This document shows positions 6,648-13,591 of a stretch of DNA of 14,931 nucleotides, in pieces. The stretch is taken from positions 1 through 14,931 of the forward strand of contig SFGV01000048.1 of the NCBI GenBank assembly GCA_004557545.1. Direction: 5' to 3'. The position numbers and the translations under genes were made by a program. Source of the stretch: Succinatimonas hippei (lineage in GTDB: Bacteria > Pseudomonadota > Gammaproteobacteria > Enterobacterales > Succinivibrionaceae). Below the pieces are notes generated by a model. The model was not told where the DNA came from and did no database searches. It worked only from the letters and a program-made list of their open reading frames with translations. Each line of letters starts with the position of its first letter. The first letter of the stretch is position 1.

Positions 6648-8213
6648 TTACGCCGCTGCAGCTTTCTTTTCTGCGTTGATATTGCGGCGGTGTATCACGT
6701 ATACGGCGGCGATAAGCAACAAGGCCGCGGTGCCTAGGCTCAAAGGCAGGCTGTAGGTAAGTCCAGCTATCACATAGCCTATGAATGCGCAGATGGCGGT
6801 CAGAATAGCGTAAGGCAGCTGGGTGTACACGTGGTCGATGTGAACACAGCCGGCGCCGGCAGATGAAAGAATAGTCGTATCCGATATAGGCGAGCAGTGA
6901 TCACCAAAGACAGATCCGGCGAGGGTTGCCGAAAGAGTGATCACGATGAGATCCTGAGATGAAGGATCAATGGCCTGAGCAGTTAATACCACTATAGGTA
7001 TGAGAATGCCGAAGGTTCCCCATGCGGTGCCGGTTGAGAAGGAGAGGAAGCCCGCGATCGCAAAGATCATGGCAGGCAACACCATCGCCACAAAACCGGT
7101 GTCGTTCTTGACAACCTCTGAGATAAAGACCTGGGTTTGCAGCAGATCACGGCATACACCAGAGATTGTCCAGGCGAGGGTTAAGATCATGCAGGCGGGA
7201 ACCATAGTTTGTACACCACGGAGCATGCCGTCCATAAAGGTCTTAAGACTCATAAGTCTGCGGCCTACGAACATCACGAAAGCGACCAGCAGAGCGCCAA
7301 ACACGCCAAGCACCAGGGCGGGACCGGCGTCAGTGTTACCGAACGCGGCGCCTATGGTGTGGTACGCGGCGTCATCTCCCCAGTAACCGCCGACGTAGAG
7401 CAGAGCAAGAGTCGCGAATATGATGAGCGAGAGGATGGGAATTATCATGTCCATCACAGTGCCGTCAGCCTTGACGTCGATATCGCGGATCTCGTTGTCG
7501 CTCTTTAAATCATCACGATCAGAAACATCACCTTTGAGGGCGCGTTCCTCCGCCTTGAGCATAGGGCCGAAATCAAGCTTGGTAAAGGAGAGCATGAGAA
7601 CCAGACCGATGCAGAGCAGGGCATAGAAGTTCCAGGGAATGGTTGAGATGAAAGCGCTCATCTCAGATGAGAAGGCTTTGGTGTCCTTAAGATTTGACCC
7701 GACCGCGGCGGCCCATGATGAAATAGGGGCGATTATGCACACCGGAGCGGCGGTAGCATCGATGATATAAGCGAGCTTTTCACGGGAGATCCTGTAGGTA
7801 TCGGTGATAGGACGCATCACGGTGCCCACGGTAAGGCAGTTGAAATAGTCATCAATAAAGATGAAGGCACCTAATACCGAGGTTGAGATCATGGCGGCGC
7901 GGCGATCTTTAATATGCCTGGTAGCCCATTTTCCGTAAGCTCTGGTTCCGCCAGCGAGCGTGATCACATACACAAGAGATCCCAGAAGCGAGCAGAAGAG
8001 CACAATGTTGATGTCAAATTTTTTGGCCAGAATGCCAAAAGCGTTCTGAACGGTTCCGACAATGATATTGCCGTCAGTACCTACGGTGTAGATACAGGTT
8101 CCTGCCAGAATACCGATGATGAGCGATGAGAAGACTTCCTTGGTTGCAAGGGCCAGAACAACAGCAATCACCGGTGGCAGGATCGAAAGCCATCCTGCGT
8201 TAATGGGATCCAT
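6648..8213 (-). CDS. nhaC: Na+/H+ antiporter, NhaC family
   Basis: A polytopic inner-membrane antiporter that exchanges sodium for protons; some NhaC-family members instead exchange organic acids such as malate for lactate, so the substrate is not fixed. Family hallmarks are GAFIFIDDYFNCLTVGTVMRP with adjacent acidic residues in a membrane segment, the APISSWAA half-repeat, FLSFSTGTAWGTFGILIPI, and GSVFGDHCSPISDTTILSS, the second-half signature. About 12 hydrophobic segments are visible, with a charged loop near residues 235-270. The length of 521 is normal. I chose the ATG at 8213 (AAAGGAT at good spacing, then MDPINAGWLSILPPV) over an open frame reaching 8267. It appears to be a single-gene unit ending at the hairpin at 6600-6623. 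Confidence 0.9.
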   Translation of the reverse strand: MDPINAGWLSILPPVIAVVLALATKEVFSSLIIGILAGTCIYTVGTDGNIIVGTVQNAFGILAKKFDINIVLFCSLLGSLVYVITLAGGTRAYGKWATRHIKDRRAAMISTSVLGAFIFIDDYFNCLTVGTVMRPITDTYRISREKLAYIIDATAAPVCIIAPISSWAAAVGSNLKDTKAFSSEMSAFISTIPWNFYALLCIGLVLMLSFTKLDFGPMLKAEERALKGDVSDRDDLKSDNEIRDIDVKADGTVMDMIIPILSLIIFATLALLYVGGYWGDDAAYHTIGAAFGNTDAGPALVLGVFGALLVAFVMFVGRRLMSLKTFMDGMLRGVQTMVPACMILTLAWTISGVCRDLLQTQVFISEVVKNDTGFVAMVLPAMIFAIAGFLSFSTGTAWGTFGILIPIVVLTAQAIDPSSQDLIVITLSATLAGSVFGDHCSPISDTTILSSAGAGCVHIDHVYTQLPYAILTAICAFIGYVIAGLTYSLPLSLGTAALLLIAAVYVIHRRNINAEKKAAAA

Positions 8214-8313
8214 ATTCTTATCCTTTCTAACAAATACATGATCGCTTTTAGTGCGACCACAGCACATTACAGCGTGAATTTTACCGCTTATGCCCTAAAA
8301 AACATAAAACGGA

Positions 8314-8712
8314 TCATAAAAGTGCAAGCGGTATATATGTTCCAGAGAGCTGGTCACTGACAGAGGGCAGACGAGGATCTTTGAGCAGCCATGCAATGAG
8401 TGTTTTACGGATAAAATAGGTTAAATCTGGATTAGAAGGACGTATGGAGCGGATTCTGAATTTAACCCAAGCGGTTTTACTATTGTCAAAGGACGGTAGA
8501 ACAGGCATGTCATCAATAAGCACGTGGTAAGGTTTAACTGGATCTGGAGTGGTTGTACTTAAAGGCACAATCGTAGATAACCGATTACCATCACCATGCA
8601 GTTCAGGCGATGAAATGACTATTACAGGGCGGCGTTTTAGCATTTCAGGAGCGATCATTCCGTTAAAATCACAATCAAGATACATGTCTAAACTGGATGG
8701 ATATTTAATCAT
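8314..8712 (-). CDS. PemK/MazF-family endoribonuclease-like protein, no antitoxin partner
   Basis: MazF/PemK proteins are small SH3-like-barrel endoribonucleases that cleave single-stranded mRNA, normally paired with an antitoxin. This 132-residue protein has the family order: a strand with CDF, then PEMLKRRPVIVISS (the conserved 'RPvvVis' core), IVPLSTTTPDPVKPYHV (the 'vvPlTt' strand and following loop), and AWVKFRIRSI (the later conserved strand). No ORF with antitoxin character precedes it on the same strand, and the next gene downstream is nhaC, 100 bp away. It therefore belongs with the solitary PemK-like proteins. No clear Shine-Dalgarno precedes the ATG at 8712. It could be a domesticated or inactive relative rather than an active toxin. 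Confidence 0.75.
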   Translation of the reverse strand: MIKYPSSLDMYLDCDFNGMIAPEMLKRRPVIVISSPELHGDGNRLSTIVPLSTTTPDPVKPYHVLIDDMPVLPSFDNSKTAWVKFRIRSIRPSNPDLTYFIRKTLIAWLLKDPRLPSVSDQLSGTYIPLALL

Positions 8713-8938
8713 TAAAGAGAAGGATAAAAGTCGAGTTAGTAAGTTAATTTTGGGAACGTATTTTGAAACACATCCAGATGCTTAAATTGAGCTCTTAGAG
8801 CGCTTTATGAAAGTATCCAGCAAAGCTTCTTTGACGTGTTAAACAGAAGAGCCTGAAGAACCGGAATCCAAGGAAAAAATGCAGAACGACCATAGATATA
8901 TCTATGAATATCTGGTGCTTAGCTAATAAATGAGAAAC
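8713..8938. other. Intergenic remnant with a 16-bp perfect palindrome
   Basis: No intact gene is seen. A plus-strand frame reads on from 8713 with only two stops (TAA 8783-8785 and TAA 8837-8839) to a third at 8924-8926, with protein-like runs ELLERFMKVSSKASLTC and EEPEEPESKEKMQNDHRYIY, so it may be the remains of an unidentified gene. Near its end CATAGATATATCTATG (8891-8906) is a perfect palindrome. Confidence 0.3.
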
Positions 8939-8967
8939 AAGGCAGGATCAAATGTCCTGCCTTTTCA
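8939..8967 (-). terminator. Rho-independent terminator of the SprA-related gene
   Basis: AAGGCAGGA (8939-8947) pairs with TCCTGCCTT (8955-8963). On the minus strand the stem is followed by a short TTGTTT tract; on the plus strand by TTTTC, so it could serve both directions. It lies about 15 bp beyond the stop codon at 8978. Confidence 0.7.
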
Positions 8968-8977
8968 AAATTCCCGT

Positions 8978-10006
8978 TTAAAGCGATCCGTTGTCAGAAG
9001 GATTAGCCGTCGCGGACGAATCATTCCCGGTTATCGAGGTGTTCTCAGATAGAGTCTTCCTCGGAGCTACGGATTTGGTCTGAGACGGAGAGTCGCTTTC
9101 AGATGATACAGCCTGAGATTGCGAGTCAGAACTGTCAGATCTGGACGAAGAACTCCCGCTTGTCTTGTTATCACTCTCTTTAATCGCGCCGCTCTGATCA
9201 GAGCTACTTTCATCATCGCCGGAGCTTTCAGATGAGTCATCACTGCTTTGGGATTGCATGGACTCCTGCATCATCTGGGTCTGAGCCTCAGCAAGTTTCT
9301 GCTGGGCTTCTGACGCTACCTTGAGATCCTGTCCTGATGGCTCTGCGGGGGCTCTCGCTGCCTGAATTACCTGCTGCATCTTCTGGGCGGTCTTCTGTGG
9401 AGTGCTTTCTTCAGATACATCGATATTCACATGGCCGCCTATGGCGTATTTCTTGCCATCTGGTCCTGTCTGATAGTCATAAGAAGGAGAGCTGGCGTAC
9501 TGTCCGCCGGCGCTCTGGTGGGCACGCTCGTGCTGACGAACCTCACTGTCACGGCTCTTGAGCTCATCGAGCTGTTGCTGCTCCGCGTCTGTAAGCTCCT
9601 TGCCATCTACGGTAGTGTTTTTCTTGTTGTCATTACCCGATGAAGCGTCCTGAGCTGAGCTGGCTTTATCTGATGAGTTGTCTGATGATGTTCCGTTAGC
9701 TTTTGCTGAGCTGTCAGAGGACGAGGAAACAGCTGTCTGCGGTATGTATGTGCCCTCATCATCTGAGGCTAGCTTCTCATTTGATGAACCCTTCACATAA
9801 GCCTCACGGGCGATGTAGCGCACATGCGAGTACTGATCATTGGTATGCTGTGACTGCGCGTGCTCGATCCCCGTGGCCGCGTCCCGGGTCTCGTTTTGTT
9901 TTCTCTCAGGCCTGATGTTCTGAACGCCAACGGACTGAGTCTGATTGAGCGACTGCTGCAGTGATACCTGACTGGTGTCGGACAGTGATGAAATTGTTGT
10001 TGTCAT
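8978..10006 (-). CDS. SprA-related putative metalloprotease (CJM1_0395-type family)
   Basis: A conserved core sits between long low-complexity flanks. The core runs from LTDAEQQQLDELKSRDSEVR through QHERAHQSAGGQYA, SPSYDYQTGPDGKKYAIGGH and VNIDVSEE to PQKTAQKMQQVIQAARAPAE. It contains HERAH, an HEXXH zinc-binding motif, followed by AGG as in the SprA-related family often annotated as putative metalloproteases. The flanks (about residues 80-140 and 250-342) are dominated by Ser, Asp, Asn and Gln and are probably disordered. No signal peptide is evident, so location is uncertain. I place the start at the ATG at 10006 (GGGGAG eight bases upstream) rather than an open frame to 10039; this gives 342 residues. 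It is followed by its own terminator. Protease activity has not been inferred beyond the motif. Confidence 0.8.
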   Translation of the reverse strand: MTTTISSLSDTSQVSLQQSLNQTQSVGVQNIRPERKQNETRDAATGIEHAQSQHTNDQYSHVRYIAREAYVKGSSNEKLASDDEGTYIPQTAVSSSSDSSAKANGTSSDNSSDKASSAQDASSGNDNKKNTTVDGKELTDAEQQQLDELKSRDSEVRQHERAHQSAGGQYASSPSYDYQTGPDGKKYAIGGHVNIDVSEESTPQKTAQKMQQVIQAARAPAEPSGQDLKVASEAQQKLAEAQTQMMQESMQSQSSDDSSESSGDDESSSDQSGAIKESDNKTSGSSSSRSDSSDSQSQAVSSESDSPSQTKSVAPRKTLSENTSITGNDSSATANPSDNGSL

Positions 10007-10126
10007 AATTAGATCTCCCCTTATCCTGATCATCGGCAAATGTCAGGTCTGACTTGAGAGGATCTGCAAATTTTTTGAAGACGCGGTTCACTAAGCTGGG
10101 AAACTGCACCTGAGCTTGTCAGACTT

Positions 10127-10678
10127 TTAGCTTTCAAGCATGTAATATCTGGCGATCCAGCGTGTATTGAACCATACCGTAGATTCACAGTCCCAAAAAT
10201 CAAAACCTGTGCCGTGATATACGAATGCGTGTTCAAAAAAGCTTGCGCCCTCTTTTGTAAGATGAAGCCCGTCGTAGCCTGACTGCGCGAGCTTTGGAAA
10301 ATCAATAGCAACATATAGGTTGAAGAAAGCGAACTCATCTGATTGTTGAGGTCCTGATGTATATTCATCAGCCGGGAGTTTTTTAGTAGGCAGTTTCATC
10401 GCGTCTTCTTCGCCTGACACATGGAAAAACTTCACATTATCATGATGGATAAGTATCCATCGCTGATGCCCCGCAGCCCTTCAGGCATATTTTCAGGAAC
10501 CCATTGCTCCCATTGTTATGTACCGTTAGTGAATGTCGAAGTCCACAGCCCTCTTTTAGGTTTTGCTCCACAGAAACGTTTATTAAGAGTAAGGTCGAAA
10601 GACCATGTCCTCAGGATGAAAACCCCTTTCGCCGAAATTAGCGGTTTTGAGCTGTGATCCTAATTTGAGTTCTGTCAT
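10127..10678 (-). pseudogene. Broken gene of unknown family behind the glycosyltransferase
   Basis: An ATG at 10678 with AAAGGAG in front starts MTELKLGSQLKTANFGERGF and stops at TAATAA (10580-10585) after 31 codons. One base away, a second frame carries NKRFCGAKPKRGLWTSTFTN, a TAA, then QWEQWVPENMPEGLRGI. The first frame resumes near 10435 as KFFHVSGEEDAMKLPTKK and runs to the stop at 10127, containing FAFFNLYVAIDFPKLAQSGY and FWDCESTVWFNTRWIARYY. Put together this is a protein of about 180 residues with two compensating frame changes and one nonsense codon. I do not recognise the family. Its Shine-Dalgarno lies within the last codons of the full-length frame of the upstream GT9 gene, so the two were probably co-transcribed. 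Confidence 0.6.
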
Positions 10679-10686
10679 ATGTTCGT

Positions 10687-10865
10687 TCACTCCTTTCGCG
10701 AAAGCATATTCCGGATCTTCTGGCAAACAATGTCAGGATCGATCGCCTTCATGCATCCTGAGTACTCACCGTCCCAGTACATACAGTATGATGGGATCAG
10801 GCGCAGGCAATGCGGTTTTCTTGCAGGGCAGGAGAAGTCTGAGCGAATACTTTCAAAGCAAATCA
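10687..10865 (-). other. Out-of-frame C-terminal part of the GT9 glycosyltransferase
   Basis: Immediately past the G tract another frame stays open for 58 codons to TGA at 10687. It contains ICFESIRSDFSCP, ARKPHCLRLIPSYC, YWDGEYSGCMKAIDPD and VCQKIRNMLSRKE. The spaced cysteines followed by 'CMKAIDPDIV...I..ML' match the usual C-terminus of GT9 proteins ('C....Cm..I.pe.V...i..ll'). A tract of nine (or six) G would join it to the main ORF, giving a protein of about 398 residues. The stop lies 8 nt before the next ATG. Confidence 0.7.
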
Positions 10866-11882
10866 CCCCCCCCAGTTCGTATTATTAGTATACTTATTTA
10901 TAACACCAGTTTCATCGGCCTCTCCTTCATCCCTGAAGAACTCCGAAGGTCCGATCCTCTCGGGATTAGACCCACCGCACAGAGCGAGGATCTCTATACC
11001 GGTGTATTTGGCAAGATGCATGATCCCGGTATCAACCGTAACAAGAAGCTTTGAGTGGTTCATAAGCTTAGCAAGCTCCCATAGCGAATAACGGTTTCCA
11101 GCGTGTTCATACCGGTTGTCAGGGTCAATCTTTCGTATAAATTCCGCCTCATCATCCCCATTGCCGGTAAATACCGGTTTATAGCCCAATGACGAAACTT
11201 CGGACGCGATTTTTCGCCAGTAAGAAGGCGGCACAATCTTGCAATGGGATTTGCAACAGGAATGGAGAAGCACCACCGGATCTTTTATCGCGGGAGTATC
11301 CTGAAAATACTCACTAAGATTGAACCTCAAAGAAGGCATATTCGATGAGACTTTCTCATTTGCCGCCTTTATAAGGTTGGTAAACCGCTTTTCAACATTT
11401 ATGGTGTCAGGTGCTTTGATGAACCTGTTCCCAAGATACGCGTAGTAACGTTTTTTGAATTTGTCATAGGTTATGACGTTTTTACAGCCTATCGCCTGCG
11501 CAAGTATAAGTTCGCGCTTTGCCCAGAAGACATAGGCGGTATCGTAGAGCCTCACCCTCATAAAGAGCCTTAGGTTACTCCACACATCCTTCTCATCATA
11601 GGGAACCGGTATAAGCCCCAGTGGGGTTTTTCTTAAGAATTCGCAAAGCGATGGCGGCGAGAGCACTGTGATCTCAGCTTTGGGATAAATTTTACGCAGA
11701 AAGTGCAGGGACGGGAGCAGGCAGAGCACATCCCCGATGTGGGCTATACAGAAGATCAGGATTGATTTTGGAGAATCCTTTGCTGATCCGTGACCAGACA
11801 GAAGCTTGTTTACTCCAAGCTTTGGCAGGGCAAAGGCAACCTGCAGGATCTTGCAGACAGCGCGGCTTTTAAATTTTGACAT
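10863..11882 (-). CDS. GT9-family (heptosyltransferase-like) glycosyltransferase, truncated at a poly-G tract
   Basis: GT9 enzymes transfer heptose or related sugars from nucleotide donors onto lipopolysaccharide core or similar glycans at the inner face of the cytoplasmic membrane. The N-terminal Rossmann half has ILIFCIAHIGDVLCLLPSLH, the family's 'G D vl..LP.l' signature, and the C-terminal half has KLLVTVDTGIMHLAKYTGIE, followed by ALCGGSNPERIGP, the 'DTGpmHlA' donor-site signature. In this sequence the frame ends NTNWGG at TGA 10863-10865, right after eight G (10866-10873). The missing C-terminal residues continue in another frame. The start is the ATG at 11882 (MSKFKSRAVCK), with no strong Shine-Dalgarno. 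The acceptor and donor sugars cannot be told. It may be a core or surface-glycan enzyme subject to on/off switching. Confidence 0.85.
   Translation of the reverse strand: MSKFKSRAVCKILQVAFALPKLGVNKLLSGHGSAKDSPKSILIFCIAHIGDVLCLLPSLHFLRKIYPKAEITVLSPPSLCEFLRKTPLGLIPVPYDEKDVWSNLRLFMRVRLYDTAYVFWAKRELILAQAIGCKNVITYDKFKKRYYAYLGNRFIKAPDTINVEKRFTNLIKAANEKVSSNMPSLRFNLSEYFQDTPAIKDPVVLLHSCCKSHCKIVPPSYWRKIASEVSSLGYKPVFTGNGDDEAEFIRKIDPDNRYEHAGNRYSLWELAKLMNHSKLLVTVDTGIMHLAKYTGIEILALCGGSNPERIGPSEFFRDEGEADETGVINKYTNNTNWGG
10866..10873 (-). repeat. Homopolymeric G8 tract at the end of the GT9 reading frame
   Basis: Eight consecutive C on the plus strand (G on the coding strand) lie at the point where the GT9 frame breaks. 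Eight G leads straight to TGA, seven gives a stop a few codons later (GDLL*), and nine or six opens the 58-codon conserved extension. This is the arrangement expected of a slipped-strand contingency tract, though a sequencing error would look the same. Confidence 0.8.
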
Positions 11883-11932
11883 TATGAAAGTCTGATAAAA
11901 ATGACCTTATGACATCATTTTAGCAAACCTGA

Positions 11933-11971
11933 CAAAAAGAATACCTCCGCCCGATAGGGCGGAGGTATTCT
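11933..11971 (-). terminator. Rho-independent terminator of prs
   Basis: AGAATACCTCCGCCC (11938-11952) and GGGCGGAGGTATTCT (11957-11971) form a perfect 15-bp stem with a GATA loop. On the minus strand it is followed by TTTTTG (11938-11933). It lies about 90 bp beyond the prs stop and 50 bp before the GT9 start, insulating the two genes. Confidence 0.9.
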
Positions 11972-12060
11972 ATCGATAACAGTATCTGACGATTTCAGAC
12001 GCTTAGCACCGGCAATTCACCAGAATGGCCCCGGTAGCTTTCCTGAAAACAGTCTTTAAA

Positions 12061-13014
12061 TCAGAGCGCGCTCTGGAACATCGAGGAGATGGACTCCTCG
12101 TTGCTGATGCGTCTTATAGCCTCGGCAAGCATAGGAGCTAAGGTCAGAACCTTGAAGTTCTTGAGCTTTAAAAACTGCTCGTTCGCCGGGATGGTGTCTG
12201 AGACCACCATCTGGTCAATCACTGACTTTGAGATGTTCTCATAGGCAGGACCTGAGAGCACCGGGTGGGTTACATAGGCGTAAACACTCTTGGCTCCGCG
12301 TTCTTTTAACGCGGCCGCAGCTTTGCAGAGGGTTCCGGCGGTATCCACAATGTCATCAACGATGATGCACTCGCGGTCTTTGACCTCGCCGATGAGGTTC
12401 ATGACCTCAGAGACATTAGGACGGGGACGGCGCTTGTCGATGATCGCGATGTCAGCGTTGTTCAAAAGTTTGGCGATGGCGCGGGCTCTTACCACACCGC
12501 CCATGTCAGGGGAGACCACGCAGGGGTGTTCGAGATTGCGTGAGAGCATGTCATCCACAAAGATCTGGCTTGAGAAGCAGTTGTCCACCGGGACATCAAA
12601 GAAGCCCTGGATCTGCTCGGCGTGAAGGTCAACGGTGAGCACACGGTCAACACCAACTGAGGAGAGCAAATCAGCTACGACCTTGGCGGTGATGGGGACG
12701 CGGGCGGAGCGCAGACGTCGATCCTGACGGGCATAACCGAAATAGGGGATCACCGCGGTAATACGGCCTGCCGAGGCGCGGCGCATCGCGTCAATCATGA
12801 TGAGCAGTTCCATCAGGTTCTCGTTGGTAGGAGCGCAGGTGGACTGGATCACGAAGATGTCGCAGCCGCGGACATACTCGTTGATCTGCACGTGCACTTC
12901 ACCATCGCTGAAGCGATCGACAGTAGCATCTCCGAGCTTGGTATAGAGCCTCGACGCGATACTCTTGGCCAGTTCCGGAATGGCATTCCCGGCAAACAGT
13001 TTCATATCAGCCAT
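12061..13014 (-). CDS. prs: Ribose-phosphate pyrophosphokinase (PRPP synthetase)
   Basis: This cytoplasmic enzyme makes PRPP from ribose 5-phosphate and ATP, feeding purine, pyrimidine, histidine, tryptophan and NAD synthesis. The class I signatures are all present: MKLFAGNAIPELA at the start, FSDGEVHVQINE, IQSTCAPTNENLMELL, VIPYFGYARQDRR (ATP-binding flexible loop), VDLHAEQIQGFFDVPVDN (divalent-metal and PRPP-type binding region), SPDMGGVVRARA, IDKRRPRPNVSEVMN, and the PRPP loop IVDDIVDTAGTL. It ends EAIRRISNEESISSMF, almost as in E. coli. The length of 317 is standard. The ATG at 13014 is two codons before the conserved MKLF. The gene is monocistronic here, with a TATAAT box about 60 bp upstream and an IS605-type element abutting its promoter region. 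Confidence 0.98.
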   Translation of the reverse strand: MADMKLFAGNAIPELAKSIASRLYTKLGDATVDRFSDGEVHVQINEYVRGCDIFVIQSTCAPTNENLMELLIMIDAMRRASAGRITAVIPYFGYARQDRRLRSARVPITAKVVADLLSSVGVDRVLTVDLHAEQIQGFFDVPVDNCFSSQIFVDDMLSRNLEHPCVVSPDMGGVVRARAIAKLLNNADIAIIDKRRPRPNVSEVMNLIGEVKDRECIIVDDIVDTAGTLCKAAAALKERGAKSVYAYVTHPVLSGPAYENISKSVIDQMVVSDTIPANEQFLKLKNFKVLTLAPMLAEAIRRISNEESISSMFQSAL

Positions 13015-13070
13015 TTATCATCACCAAAATTAAGAAAAGGAGTGTTCACTGATCCATGTCAGGCGCGCTA

Positions 13071-13076
13071 ATTATA
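13071..13076 (-). promoter_or_regulatory. Probable -10 box of the prs promoter
   Basis: On the minus strand TATAAT occurs 57 bp before the prs ATG. Hexamers 16-18 bp further upstream (AAAGAA-like) are poor matches to a -35 box, and no TGn extension is present. The IS605-type element starts about 30 bp upstream of this box. Confidence 0.5.
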
Positions 13077-13123
13077 ACGCGTGAGCGGTGTTTTTCTTTT
13101 TTTATCAAAAAAGCGCCGTAAAA

Positions 13124-13143
13124 CCCCGGGCTTCAGCCCGGGG
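13124..13143 (+). repeat. Left-end subterminal hairpin of the IS605-type element
   Basis: Perfect 8-bp stem CCCCGGGC/GCCCGGGG with TTCA loop, 13 bp beyond the tnpA stop codon. This is the expected binding site for the TnpA dimer. Weak outer pairing GCGCC/GGCGC surrounds it. Confidence 0.85.
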
Positions 13144-13156
13144 ATATATAAGGCGC

Positions 13157-13591
13157 CTAATCGGGGGTATTCTGGTTTTCAATGTATTGTCTGATGATAG
13201 AGATGGGAGCTCCGCCACAGGACGCCGCGAAATAGGAGGGAGACCATAGATGATGTCCCCAAAGTTCAGTGGTAACAGAGTGATAGTTCCTTTGCCGTAT
13301 CAGCCGTGAGGAAACACCCTTGAGACGGAAGACCAAATCAGAAATAGCAAGTTTGGGAGGGTAAAGGATCAGTAAGTGGACGTGATCCTGTTCTCCATCA
13401 AACTCAATGAGATCTGCGTCAAGCTCAAGACAAATGGTCTCAAAGATGATTTTGAGATCCTTGAGTATTTCAGCGGTGAAGATTTTTTTGCGGTATTTAA
13501 CTACAAATACCAGATGTACATGAAGATTGTAGGTACAATGTCTGGTATGAAAGATTTCAGTGTGGTGTGTCACTGGTAACTCCTCTGCCAT
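13157..13591 (-). CDS. tnpA: TnpA, Y1 HUH transposase of the IS605-type element
   Basis: This small HUH-family enzyme cuts and rejoins single-stranded DNA ends during replication-linked transposition. The 144 residues include NLHVHLVFVVKYRKK (first strand), the metal-binding HUH motif DHVHLL with H70 and H72, and the catalytic tyrosine Y136 in IRQYIENQ, all in the standard order. Length is usual for the family. The ATG at 13591 is the only methionine in the frame and has AAGGCGG 12 nt upstream. Its start codon shares the palindrome CATG (13589-13592) with the tnpB ATG on the opposite strand, so the two 5' ends meet. It looks intact and active. Confidence 0.95.
   Translation of the reverse strand: MAEELPVTHHTEIFHTRHCTYNLHVHLVFVVKYRKKIFTAEILKDLKIIFETICLELDADLIEFDGEQDHVHLLILYPPKLAISDLVFRLKGVSSRLIRQRNYHSVTTELWGHHLWSPSYFAASCGGAPISIIRQYIENQNTPD

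Noticed and set aside
10042..10053. Dyad GTCAG-GT-CTGAC upstream of the SprA-related gene, considered as an operator.
   Set aside because: Only five base pairs per arm and no promoter elements placed around it; too weak to annotate.
13560..13589. GTG at 13560 as the tnpB start.
   Set aside because: The ten extra residues do not fit the TnpB N-terminus, which normally begins a few residues before the YKYKLRPT motif; ATG at 13590 fits better.
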